From positions 111,261-175,260 of the forward strand of contig CALJKV010000106.1 in assembly GCA_937974245.1 (NCBI GenBank): a DNA stretch of 64,000 nt, read 5' to 3'. The stretch comes from an uncultured Chloroflexota bacterium (GTDB lineage: Bacteria; Chloroflexota; Anaerolineae; Aggregatilineales; Phototrophicaceae). A program made the translations under genes and the position numbers. The notes beneath the pieces were generated by a model that was given only the letters and a program-made list of their open reading frames with translations, did not search any database and had not been told where the DNA came from. Positions 33,592 through 41,689 of this stretch are shown here, one piece after another; position 1 is the stretch's first letter, and each line of letters opens with the position of its first letter.

Positions 33592-34841
33592 ATCGGGCGC
33601 TGGGCCAGTGCCGCGCCCAGATCGTCATTTTTGCGGATCGAAATCGTCGGGATTTTGCCCAATCGCAGCATCCCGCGTACTTCTTCGGTGGGCTGTGCGC
33701 CGCCAAAGGAATGCGGGTCTACAAAGACACACATTGGACGGATACCCCGCCGCGAGAGAATTTGCGCTTCAGTGACCCAGGCGGCGTCTGTGGACGACGT
33801 GACAATCAGCAGAGTTGTTCCGCGCGTGAAATAGGGTGTTTCCAGGGTGAGCATTTGCGCCAGGGAATAGCGGGAAAAGCTGCGGGCGACGGCCAATGTC
33901 TCTAATATGCGGGTGAGTTGGCGGTTGCCACGTTCGGGTTGATGGACTTCTCGATAGGGTGTATAAGCCGCGAACCCCAGAGCGCGCTCCGATTCAATGA
34001 AATATTGTGCCAGCGATGCAGCAATGACTACACCATACTCTTCGGTGGACGGCGGAATCGCGCTGCTGGTGGGGATTACTGTCCCGGTGCGACCTACGCG
34101 CTGCAAGCCGAGGTCTTCAACCAGTGAACTCGCTGAGAAATCCACAAATAACCAGATATCTACTAACGGGTCAATATCGAATTCTTTCACCAGTAGCCGG
34201 TCTTTGCGGGCCGTACTCGGCCAGTGAATCCGGTTGAAGCTATCTCCTGGCGCGTAGTCCCGCACCCCGGCTGCATTTGTCGTGATGAAGTGGGCGCGGC
34301 GGCGCTGGGCATCACCACCAGAGAGCAGGCCAACAGGGAGTTGGAACTGGTTAATATGAACAGTGGCTGGGTAAACGATCACCCGTGAAGTCGCTGCCAG
34401 GCGACGCGGTGTTAGGAACAGCCCGAATGGGTCGCCGCTGTGGACGGTGATTGGTCCAAGCTGGAACTCGCCTCGCACCTGGCAGGGGGTTTCCACATAC
34501 CAACGATAGCTCGAGCGCGCCCCCATTATCGGCACAACATGACTGGCTCGGTGGCCGGGCAGTGTCGAATGGTCGCGCACTTCCAACCACAGCTTGGGCA
34601 AAACGCTACGGTTACGAACTATAAATGCTTCGTCCAGGCTGCGACCTACCTGGGCGCGGCGCGCGCGGGTCTTGCGGGCGATGGTTATCCAGCGTACCGA
34701 GAACCATGACCACAGAAACGACAGCACCAGCAGCCCGAAGAAGAGGTAAGCCAGCGTGAAGAATAACGCCCGCCCCGTAAATAATCCAGTGAGCAGCGTC
34801 AGAATCAACAGGACGTAAATCGCGTTGCGACGGTTGGGCAT
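33588..34841 (-). CDS. DUF58 domain protein with N-terminal membrane helices
   Basis: A 417-residue DUF58 protein. Two membrane helices at about 8-45 are followed by a beta-rich part with VIVYPATVHINQFQLPV. The DUF58 signature AGVRDYAPGDSFNRIHWPST comes next (about 195-215), then a vWA-like LFVDFSASSLVEDLG and LLIVTSSTDAAWV. It is longer than the DUF58 protein at 875-1753 and belongs to the membrane-anchored type. It starts 11 bases after the MoxR gene, the typical pairing. Confidence 0.9.
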   Translation of the reverse strand: MPNRRNAIYVLLILTLLTGLFTGRALFFTLAYLFFGLLVLSFLWSWFSVRWITIARKTRARRAQVGRSLDEAFIVRNRSVLPKLWLEVRDHSTLPGHRASHVVPIMGARSSYRWYVETPCQVRGEFQLGPITVHSGDPFGLFLTPRRLAATSRVIVYPATVHINQFQLPVGLLSGGDAQRRRAHFITTNAAGVRDYAPGDSFNRIHWPSTARKDRLLVKEFDIDPLVDIWLFVDFSASSLVEDLGLQRVGRTGTVIPTSSAIPPSTEEYGVVIAASLAQYFIESERALGFAAYTPYREVHQPERGNRQLTRILETLAVARSFSRYSLAQMLTLETPYFTRGTTLLIVTSSTDAAWVTEAQILSRRGIRPMCVFVDPHSFGGAQPTEEVRGMLRLGKIPTISIRKNDDLGAALAQRPI

Positions 34842-34852
34842 GATGGCCTCGC

Positions 34853-35863
34853 TTACCGGGCGGAGGAGCCAGGAACGGGTGTCGTCGCCAGGATGTCCTG
34901 AACAATTGTGCGTGATGAAATGTCCTTGATACGTGCCGCCGGGCCGACAATAATGCGATGGGCGAGTGTTGTTTCCGCCAGTGCCTTAATATCATCAGGA
35001 ATCACGTAATCTCGCCCCGCCATTGCAGCACGGGCCTGCGAGGTTCGGAACAGCGCCAGCGATCCGCGTGGACTACTCCCCAGGTAAACATCCGGGTGCT
35101 GGCGAGAGGCATTGGCGAGGCTCACGATGTACTGCTTGATCTCTTCGCTCACGTATACTTCGCGGATCGCCCGCTGTGCCGCCAGGAGTTCCTGAGCGCT
35201 GACAACCTGCTGCATGTTGTAAATCGGATGTTCGTACTGTTGAGCGGAAAGTACCGTAAGTTCCTCATTCGGACTGGGGTAGCCTAACTGGATTCGCATC
35301 AAAAACCGGTCAAGCTGAGCTTCCGGCAGTGGGAATGTCCCTTCATACTCAATAGGATTCTGCGTTGCCAGGATCATGAACGGTTCATCCAAGGCGTAGG
35401 TTATGCCATCCACAGTGACCTGGCGTTCTTCCATCGCCTCAAGCAGTGCCGCCTGGGTCTTGGGTGTTGCCCGGTTGATCTCATCTGCGAGAACAATCTG
35501 CGCCATTATCGGGCCGGATTTGAACTCGAATTCGCGAGTTTTTTGATTAAAGACGGATACCCCTGTTACATCCGAAGGCAGCATGTCCGGTGTGAACTGG
35601 ATGCGGCTAAAGGTGCAACCGATGGTCCGGGCCAGTGTCTTTGCCAGCATGGTTTTGCCGACACCGGGAATATCCTCGATCAAAATATGCCCCAAACTGA
35701 GTAGTCCGAGGACGGTGAGGCGGACTTCATTACGCTTGCCGATGATGACCTGGCTCACGTTCTGTGCGATGCGCTCCGCGACTTGTTGTGCCAGTATGAG
35801 TTGGGCGTTTTGATGGGCGACTGGCCGTTGAGACTGTCGGGTATCTTGTGGATAGTCGGGCAT
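34853..35863 (-). CDS. MoxR-family AAA+ ATPase
   Basis: A complete MoxR ATPase of 336 residues from the ATG at 35863. A GTG at 35890 adds nine residues and cannot be excluded. Walker A is ILIEDIPGVGKTMLAKTLA, Walker B/sensor is VLADEINRATPKTQAALLEA, followed by ATQNPIEYEGTFPLPEAQLD and the lid. It is the second MoxR in the window. Unlike the first, it is paired only with a DUF58 gene and no vWA or TPR genes. It starts about 360 bases from the divergent roadblock gene. Confidence 0.95.
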   Translation of the reverse strand: MPDYPQDTRQSQRPVAHQNAQLILAQQVAERIAQNVSQVIIGKRNEVRLTVLGLLSLGHILIEDIPGVGKTMLAKTLARTIGCTFSRIQFTPDMLPSDVTGVSVFNQKTREFEFKSGPIMAQIVLADEINRATPKTQAALLEAMEERQVTVDGITYALDEPFMILATQNPIEYEGTFPLPEAQLDRFLMRIQLGYPSPNEELTVLSAQQYEHPIYNMQQVVSAQELLAAQRAIREVYVSEEIKQYIVSLANASRQHPDVYLGSSPRGSLALFRTSQARAAMAGRDYVIPDDIKALAETTLAHRIIVGPAARIKDISSRTIVQDILATTPVPGSSAR

Positions 35864-36009
35864 ATGACCTGCTTTTGCTCTAATCTTCACGGGTGAACAT
35901 GATTTATTGTGGCCTGTCCTCAGGCAGTTAGCTGGACGCTAGGCCTACGCTAAACGGGTCGCCAGACTATTGTGATTCACCGGTTTGGCGATCCTTAATT
36001 CCTTATGCC
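35864..36009. other. Gene-free region between MoxR and roadblock genes (left part)
   Basis: Together with the promoter at 36010-36037 and the leader at 36038-36220, this forms a 357-base gap without a plausible gene. I see no good promoter for MoxR on the minus strand in it, and no hairpin or repeat I would defend. Confidence 0.4.
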
Positions 36010-36037
36010 TTGCTGTTTGCCTTATGTTTAGTATAAT
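36010..36037 (+). promoter_or_regulatory. Putative promoter upstream of roadblock gene
   Basis: TTGCTG and TATAAT are separated by 16 bases. The predicted leader to the roadblock ATG at 36221 is about 175 bases. The surrounding sequence is AT-rich with several TATA-like strings, so the exact start is uncertain. Confidence 0.55.
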
Positions 36038-36220
36038 TGTGCTAGTGAAGATGTGCTACCCCTGAGGAACAAAATTCGCTATATTATAGAATAGCTTCAT
36101 TGAACATCAATAAACAATCGCAGCGGAATATTGGTCGGCAGCAGATACCGGCTGACTTCTCTTTATAATTTGATCCTTACCCGGCACTGATCCTGGGTTA
36201 CGTTTTGGGAGGACATAAAG

Positions 36221-36592
36221 ATGGCGAGATCGCGGACTGAGCTCATGGTTGATCGCCTGCGGGATTTGCAAGCAAATTCCCCGGAAATTGAGGCTTCTGC
36301 TGTCGTGAGTGTAGATGGTCTTATTATGGCGTCGGCGCTCCCGGCGGGTGTTGAGGAAGATCGCGTGTCGGCAATGTCGGCTGCCATGCTCTCCCTGGGT
36401 GAGCGAATCTCAACCGAGTTGGGACGCGGCCTACTTGACCAGGTGTATATTCAGGGGAACTCAGGCCGAGTTATCCTCACATCTATTGGTGTTGAAGCGG
36501 TGTTGACTATTCTTGTTCGCGAAGGCGCGAAACTGGGGTTGATTTTCCTCGATATGCGCCGGGCTGCGGACGACCTGGAAAAGCTCGTCTAA
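36221..36592 (+). CDS. Roadblock/LC7 domain protein
   Basis: A 123-residue Roadblock/LC7 protein. ASAVVSVDGLIMASALPAG and the long alpha-helix SAMSAAMLSLGERISTELG are the family core; the C-terminus ends in RRAADDLEKLV. In MglB and CvnB the same fold acts on small Ras-like GTPases, as a GTPase-activating or exchange partner. A GTPase of the CvnD type lies about 3 kb downstream on the other strand. GGAGG precedes the ATG. A hairpin with eight Ts follows about 45 bases after the stop. Confidence 0.9.
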   Translation: MARSRTELMVDRLRDLQANSPEIEASAVVSVDGLIMASALPAGVEEDRVSAMSAAMLSLGERISTELGRGLLDQVYIQGNSGRVILTSIGVEAVLTILVREGAKLGLIFLDMRRAADDLEKLV

Positions 36593-36636
36593 CGAGGATT
36601 GCTGATTTAGTCAGTCCCTGATCGGAATCAGGTATA

Positions 36637-36689
36637 GCCAGCGGGGAGGTGATACTGCGGAACGTAAATCTCCCGGCTGTCTTTTTTTT
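36637..36689 (+). terminator. Hairpin with T8 tract before pyrG (terminator or attenuator)
   Basis: CAGCGGGGAG pairs with CTCCCGGCTG with one mismatch around a 21-base loop, then T, C and eight Ts. It lies between the roadblock stop and the pyrG ATG, 32 bases before the latter. It can end the roadblock transcript, or act as a pyrG attenuator if transcription starts at the GGGG run after a weak TATAGC. Confidence 0.7.
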
Positions 36690-36720
36690 GTTGGGCAGAG
36701 TCAAAGGTGAGTGAGGCATT

Positions 36721-38406
36721 ATGCCCAAACCGAAATACATATTTTGCACGGGTGGTGTGGTTAGCTCAGTGGGTAAGGGCGTTACCGCAGCTGCAGTGGG
36801 GCGTATCCTGAAGGCGCGCGGGTTGCGTGTCGCCATTCAGAAGCTCGACCCGTATTTGAATGTTGACCCCGGAACGATGAGTCCCTTCCAGCATGGTGAA
36901 GTATTTGTCACGGCGGATGGTGCCGAAACCGACCTTGACCTGGGACACTACGAGCGATTTATTGACGAAAACTTGAACCGGACATGTAACGTAACGGCAG
37001 GGCAGGTCTACAGCCATGTAATTGATAAAGAGCGGCGTGGCGATTATCTGGGTGGTACTATCCAGGTTGTGCCGCATATCACCAACGAGATTAAACGCCG
37101 CATCATGTTGGTCGGTAAAGAGAGCGAAGCCGATGTTATTATTGTTGAGGTAGGTGGTACAGTAGGCGATATTGAGGGATTGCCGTTCTTAGAAGCCATC
37201 CGCCAGATGCGAATGCATTTGGGGCGTAACGACTGTCTTTTTATCCACGTTACCTTCCTCCCATATATCGGCGCCACTGGTGAATTGAAAACCAAACCGA
37301 CCCAGCACAGTGTCCGCGACCTGCGCGGGATCGGTATTCAACCCCAGGTGATTATTGCACGTACCGATTATCCCGTTAGCGCGGAAGTAACCGATAAAAT
37401 CGCGCTGTTTTGTGACGTGGAGGCCGAAGCGGTGATTGCCCTCGTCACAACCGATTTGCTTTATGAAGTCCCGCTGGTTTTAGAGGAATCTGGCCTGGGT
37501 GACTATCTTGTAGAACAGTTACAGCTTGAGGGCCTGACCGCGCCCTTGCTCGACGACTGGCGGGTCATGACTCAGCGGATGCGTTCGCCACAAGGTAAAG
37601 TGCGTATTGCGGTTGTCGGCAAATACGTTGAGCTTCATGATGCCTATATCAGCGTGAAGGAAGCCCTATTTCATGCTGCTAGCGCCAGTGGTTGTCGCCT
37701 GGAAGTTGATTGGGTCTACTCCGGTGATCTCGAAAAGGATAAGGGTTGGGATGTCCTGGCGGAAGTGAATGGGATCGTTGTTCCCGGTGGTTTTGGTGAA
37801 CGCGGAATAGAAGGCAAAATTCTCGCGGCACGTTACGCCCGCCAAAACCGGATTCCATACCTGGGACTGTGCCTGGGGATGCAGGTCATGTGCCTAGATT
37901 TTGCCCGCAATGTCATGGAGCTGGACAATGCTAACAGCACGGAATTCGACTCGACAACCGAGCATCCGGTTATTGACTTGATGTTGGAACAGCGTGGTAT
38001 CACTGACCTGGGTGGGACGATGCGCCTGGGGCTGTACCCTTGCCAGCTGAAGCCCGGCACACATGCTTCCCATGCGTATCAGGGTCAGTCGGTTGTGCAT
38101 GAACGTCACCGCCATCGTTTTGAGTTTAACAACGCCTTCAGGCAGACGTTTGAGGAACACGGCATGGTCTTTAGTGGAATCAGTCCCGATGGGCAGTTAG
38201 TAGAGATTTCTGAAATCGAAGACCACCCATTTATGGTGGGCAGCCAGTTCCACCCCGAATTTTTGAGTCGCCCGAATGCGCCGCATCCCTTATTTGCGGC
38301 ATTCATTGCTGCCGCCGTTGACCAGCCTCAAGCGGTGGAGTGCCAGGATGTTGACCAGATACCGGCTGATTTACAGAACCAGTTGGAGATTAAGGATAGT
38401 GATTGA
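36721..38406 (+). CDS. pyrG: CTP synthase
   Basis: PyrG makes CTP from UTP, ATP and glutamine. At 561 residues it is slightly longer than the usual 535-545 because of a short C-terminal tail. The synthetase domain begins KYIFCTGGVVSSVGKGVTAA, with QKLDPYLNVDPGTMSPFQHG and HVTFLPYIGATGELKTKPTQ. The glutaminase domain has PGGFGERGIEGK, the catalytic cysteine in LGLCLGMQVMCLDFARNV, and the His/Glu of HPEFLSRP. The stop overlaps the following adenosine-deaminase-like gene by one base (TGATG), so translation is probably coupled. Confidence 0.97.
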   Translation: MPKPKYIFCTGGVVSSVGKGVTAAAVGRILKARGLRVAIQKLDPYLNVDPGTMSPFQHGEVFVTADGAETDLDLGHYERFIDENLNRTCNVTAGQVYSHVIDKERRGDYLGGTIQVVPHITNEIKRRIMLVGKESEADVIIVEVGGTVGDIEGLPFLEAIRQMRMHLGRNDCLFIHVTFLPYIGATGELKTKPTQHSVRDLRGIGIQPQVIIARTDYPVSAEVTDKIALFCDVEAEAVIALVTTDLLYEVPLVLEESGLGDYLVEQLQLEGLTAPLLDDWRVMTQRMRSPQGKVRIAVVGKYVELHDAYISVKEALFHAASASGCRLEVDWVYSGDLEKDKGWDVLAEVNGIVVPGGFGERGIEGKILAARYARQNRIPYLGLCLGMQVMCLDFARNVMELDNANSTEFDSTTEHPVIDLMLEQRGITDLGGTMRLGLYPCQLKPGTHASHAYQGQSVVHERHRHRFEFNNAFRQTFEEHGMVFSGISPDGQLVEISEIEDHPFMVGSQFHPEFLSRPNAPHPLFAAFIAAAVDQPQAVECQDVDQIPADLQNQLEIKDSD

Positions 38407-39458
38407 TGTCTGTTGAAAGTTTTATTCGCGCTATGCCGAAAGTGGAACTCCACGTTCACCTGGAGGGCGCGATTCGCCCAGAGACTTTACGAGTTATTGC
38501 TGAACAGAACGAAATTCCTGAAACTGTGAAAGGTTACGCCACCTGGCTTGATCTTGTGGAACACCCGGACTATGAACGCATCGATGAAACGATTTTTACC
38601 ATCAGTCAATGGCTACAAGCGCCGGAAGATTTGAGCCTCATGGCCTATGAATTAGGTGTTTCGTTAGCCAAACAGAACGTGAAGTACGCTGAAGTTCAGG
38701 TGAACCCAATCCCCTATATCGAAGGAGGGTTGGCATTCGATCAGTTTATCGCAGCTATCAATGATGGTCGTGACCGGGCTGAGCGGGGTTGGGATGTGCG
38801 TATGGCCTGGATATTAACCATGACGCGGGATAACCCCCGCCGTTCGGATGATATTCTGCGTTGGGCAACAGGCGCTTCTGCGCGAAAAAACGGCATCGTT
38901 GCTCTTGGCCTTAGCGGGCCGGAAAACGCACAGCCGATAGGTCAATTTGAACGCGCCTTTCGCAATGCTGAGAAGAAAGAACTGCCTTGCGTGCCTCATG
39001 CCGGGGATACACTGGGTGGTGAGGGTGTTCTGGAAATTCTTCAGGTTGCCCATCCTTATCGTCTGGTGGATGGTTGGGGCAGCGCCGACGCCCCTGATGT
39101 GCTGCAACTACTGGTAGAGCAGCATATCCCGTTAGATGTCACTATCGCCCGCCAACTATGTCTGGGGCATTTGGAAAACTATGCAGGCTATCCCCTGCGT
39201 CAATTATACGATGAAGGTGTGTTGCTGACGATCAACTCCGATATGCCTGCGTTCTACAAGACGACCCTGAATGATGAGTATCTGGCCGTGTTCGAACACT
39301 GCGATTTTGCCCCTGAAGAAATTGAGGAACTTGCGCTGAATGCCGTGCGCTACAGCCTTTTACAGGAAGATGAGCGCAAAGTCATGCTTGATTCATTCCG
39401 AACAGTTTATGCTAACCTCAGAGTCGAACATCTGGTCTCAGAAGAATCTACACTATAA
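38406..39458 (+). CDS. Adenosine-deaminase-like amidohydrolase lacking standard catalytic residues
   Basis: A 350-residue member of the adenosine/AMP deaminase superfamily by overall fold and length. The metal ligands remain: H16 and H18 in VELHVHLEGA, H198 in VPHAGD, and D279 in TINSDMPAF. Residues needed for adenosine deamination differ. The catalytic Glu of HAGE is D201, the His of the RIGHG motif is D222 (RLVDG), the Asp after the metal Asp is M280, and the CPTSN loop reads VTIARQ. It overlaps pyrG by one base. It may act on another substrate or serve a non-catalytic role; the name adenosine deaminase should not be taken at face value. Confidence 0.8.
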   Translation: MSVESFIRAMPKVELHVHLEGAIRPETLRVIAEQNEIPETVKGYATWLDLVEHPDYERIDETIFTISQWLQAPEDLSLMAYELGVSLAKQNVKYAEVQVNPIPYIEGGLAFDQFIAAINDGRDRAERGWDVRMAWILTMTRDNPRRSDDILRWATGASARKNGIVALGLSGPENAQPIGQFERAFRNAEKKELPCVPHAGDTLGGEGVLEILQVAHPYRLVDGWGSADAPDVLQLLVEQHIPLDVTIARQLCLGHLENYAGYPLRQLYDEGVLLTINSDMPAFYKTTLNDEYLAVFEHCDFAPEEIEELALNAVRYSLLQEDERKVMLDSFRTVYANLRVEHLVSEESTL

Positions 39459-39483
39459 CGATGTCGCACCTGGACCATATAGC

Positions 39484-39516
39484 AAAACAGCGGCAAAAAT
39501 CCGCTGTTTTTGTTTT
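39484..39516. terminator. Bidirectional terminator
   Basis: AAAACAGCGG and CCGCTGTTTT form a perfect 10-base stem with a seven-base loop, followed by TGTTTT. It lies between the convergent adenosine-deaminase-like and GTPase genes and can serve both. Confidence 0.85.
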
Positions 39517-39534
39517 AGTGTGCGATGTTGACTA

Positions 39535-40065
39535 CTAAGGGGCTGGGTTTTCTTTTTGCAGGAGTTTGACCATCTGGAGCAAAACCTGGCGTACACTTGA
39601 TTTCGTGGTCGCCACACACGGCATTACTGTGACATCACTTCCGGCTTTCGTGCCACGCCGCACTTCAGCTAACTTGGCTGCGTTGGGCAAATCGGTCTTG
39701 TTTGCCACAACCAGGTGTGGCACATCTACGAAGCCGGAGAAAAGTTGAATCAAATCGGCAGCATCCGGGAAGGAAGGGGAGTCAGTGCTATCTACCAGGA
39801 CGATAAAACCATTCATTTCACTGGAAAGGATTTCCCACATAAAATCAAAACGAGTCTGGCCGGGTGTACCATATAGATAGAGCGTATCGCCATCTAACGC
39901 GGTACGACCATAATCCATTGCTACCGTCGTTTCGGCTTTGATGCCTTTGTCTTCAGTTGTGATCTTTTTTTCCGTGGATACCACCGGAATATCAGAGATC
40001 GTTTTGATAAATTCGGTTTTGCCAGAATTAAACGGCCCCGTGACAACGATCTTGAATACAGCCAC
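39535..40065 (-). CDS. Small Ras-like GTPase (CvnD/COG2229 type)
   Basis: A 176-residue GTPase. I start it at the GTG at 40065, which has AAGGAGG five bases upstream; an earlier in-frame start at 40089 contains that site. Motifs are G1 VVTGPFNSGKTEF, G3 YLYGTPGQTRFDFMWEIL (GTPGQ instead of DTAGQ, usual for this family), and G4 VVANKTDLP. In Streptomyces such GTPases are coded with roadblock proteins. A roadblock gene lies 3 kb away across pyrG and the deaminase-like gene. No membrane segment or lipobox is seen. Confidence 0.9.
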   Translation of the reverse strand: MAVFKIVVTGPFNSGKTEFIKTISDIPVVSTEKKITTEDKGIKAETTVAMDYGRTALDGDTLYLYGTPGQTRFDFMWEILSSEMNGFIVLVDSTDSPSFPDAADLIQLFSGFVDVPHLVVANKTDLPNAAKLAEVRRGTKAGSDVTVMPCVATTKSSVRQVLLQMVKLLQKENPAP

Positions 40066-40163
40066 ACAACCCTCCTTGAGGGAAATCAATTCATACTATA
40101 ACTATTCATCATTGTACGTGGAAATGAGTGCTGTCGCAAGGAAAATCCCACGACAACAGGCGC

Positions 40164-40895
40164 TTATCGTTTAAAATCAATGAAACGATAACCCACCCCG
40201 CGTTCAGTGAGAATATACCGGGGATTAGCCGGGTCTTCCTCGATTTTTTCTCGTAGGTAGTTGACGTACAGCCGAACATAGTGGGCCTCATCACGATATT
40301 CATAGCCCCAGACTTTCGCCAGAAGTTGATCGTGTGGCACTGTCCACCCTGCATTTTCAATCAGGTGATAGAGTAGGCGATACTCAGTTGGGCGCAGCTT
40401 GACACGCTGGCCGCCCACGATTACCTCGCGCCGGTTGAAATCCACGCTCAGGCGCTCGTCAATCTTCAAAACCGCCTCGTCGGGTGAGCTGGATGGCATA
40501 CTGGCACGGCGTAGTACTGCTTTGATACGGCTTGAAAGCTCACGCGGGCCAAATGGTTTGGTAATGTAATCGTCTGCACCGAGTTCCAGGCCGTAAACCC
40601 GGTCATTTTCTTCCCCTTTCGCAGTCAGCATAATGACTGGAATATTGGAGAACTCACGTAATAACCGGAGAGTCTCAAAGCCGTCCAGCTCCGGCATCAT
40701 GACATCCAGCAGCACAATGTCCGGTAGCTTAGTTCGCACCGCTTCCAGCGCATCCAGACCATTGTGGGCTTCAATTACCTGGTGGCCCTCCAACTCCAGG
40801 TTCATGCGAATAAAGCCAATCATGCGGGGTTCATCGTCTACTACGAGAATGCGCTTCGCGTCTCGTTGGTTTGGTTTGGGTAGTTTCGTCGTCAT
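40164..40895 (-). CDS. OmpR-family response regulator
   Basis: A 243-residue two-domain regulator from the ATG at 40895. The receiver has ILVVDDEPRMIGF, phosphoacceptor D64 in IVLLDVMMPELDGF, the switch threonine in VIMLTAKGEENDR, and DDYITKPFGPREL. The winged-helix output domain (about 130-235) has LRPTEYRLLYHLIENAGWTV and the C-terminal hairpin YILTERGVGYRF. No sensor kinase is adjacent. It follows the small protein at 40918 by 22 bases and so probably belongs to the Ser/Thr signalling cluster upstream. Confidence 0.95.
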   Translation of the reverse strand: MTTKLPKPNQRDAKRILVVDDEPRMIGFIRMNLELEGHQVIEAHNGLDALEAVRTKLPDIVLLDVMMPELDGFETLRLLREFSNIPVIMLTAKGEENDRVYGLELGADDYITKPFGPRELSSRIKAVLRRASMPSSSPDEAVLKIDERLSVDFNRREVIVGGQRVKLRPTEYRLLYHLIENAGWTVPHDQLLAKVWGYEYRDEAHYVRLYVNYLREKIEEDPANPRYILTERGVGYRFIDFKR

Positions 40896-40917
40896 AGTGC
40901 TTACGTCCGGGTATACC

Positions 40918-41163
40918 CTAATCGGTACGCCAAAGCTGCGGGAATTCTTGTTGTTCATCCGGGTCTGGTAGAACTTGAATCAAGTTGATGCGTGACCAGG
41001 GAAACATCACGGTCGTGACCCCTTCGTCCAGCCACTCCACCTCACGATCCTTGCGGTCACGCGGATTTCTGCCAACGATCATCACATCGCCGGGTTGGGG
41101 CAGTTCTTCTACGTCTAACTTGATCGGTTCCGAATTGGCAATATGAATGAGTAAGGTAATCAT
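40918..41163 (-). CDS. Small conserved-looking protein of the signalling cluster
   Basis: An 81-residue acidic protein, MITLLIHIANSEPIKLDVEE and onward, with two or three predicted beta strands and a C-terminal Pro/Gln-rich end. I do not recognise a family. The start at 41163 is chosen for GGAG five bases upstream; a longer in-frame reading would overlap the FHA gene. It lies between the FHA gene (29 bases upstream) and the OmpR regulator. Its content looks like a small barrel or a ubiquitin-like strand set, but that is a guess. Confidence 0.7.
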   Translation of the reverse strand: MITLLIHIANSEPIKLDVEELPQPGDVMIVGRNPRDRKDREVEWLDEGVTTVMFPWSRINLIQVLPDPDEQQEFPQLWRTD

Positions 41164-41191
41164 AAACACTCCACTTGAATGGATAGTATGC

Positions 41192-41689
41192 CTATTTGAA
41201 ATAGATATGGGCGACGAGCTTGCCGAGGCGAATCTCGTCACCGTCCCGTAGAACACGTGGTTGGTCTGGCACCAGGCGCTGGCCGTTCAGATGCGTGCCA
41301 TTAGCGCTGCCCAGGTCTACCAGTGTCAGGGTGTCTTCGCTGCGGTGAATCGCGGCGTGAATTCTGGATACACCTTTTTCTAATGCACCAAAAGCTGTTA
41401 AATCCATATCAGGTTTTTGCGGACTATTGTCATCTGCCCGGCCTAGTACAGTACGTTTCATGGGTTGAATAGTAAGGGGTTCATCGGCGTCACGTATGTG
41501 TAAAATGATAAACGCATCTCTTCCAAAACGCGCAGTTCCCCAGGTCGCTTTGGCGGCTAACTCATTTGCCCCTTGATCCAGTTGTCGTGTGGGCAGGACG
41601 GCGTCCGATCCTGTTAAACTTTGTCCGCATTCTTCGCAAAACATCATGCCTTCACGGTTTGAAGTTCCGCAGTAAGGGCAGGCCTTCAT
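41192..41689 (-). CDS. Zinc-ribbon and FHA domain protein
   Basis: A 165-residue protein. An N-terminal zinc ribbon has four cysteines (CPYCGTSNREGMMFCEECG), then a linker, then an FHA domain (about 75-160) with TVLGRADDNSPQ, VSRIHAAIHRSEDTLTLVDL, SANGTHLNG and a final RLGKLVAHIYF. FHA domains bind phosphothreonine peptides, so it is a candidate reader of the kinase encoded upstream. Its ATG overlaps the DnaJ-vWA stop by one base (TAATG) with GAGGAA upstream, so translation is coupled. Confidence 0.92.
   Translation of the reverse strand: MKACPYCGTSNREGMMFCEECGQSLTGSDAVLPTRQLDQGANELAAKATWGTARFGRDAFIILHIRDADEPLTIQPMKRTVLGRADDNSPQKPDMDLTAFGALEKGVSRIHAAIHRSEDTLTLVDLGSANGTHLNGQRLVPDQPRVLRDGDEIRLGKLVAHIYFK

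Noticed and set aside
36010..36220. Possible small gene or RNA in the roadblock leader
   Set aside because: The stretch has stop codons in all frames at short intervals and no stable hairpin; it is better seen as promoter and leader.
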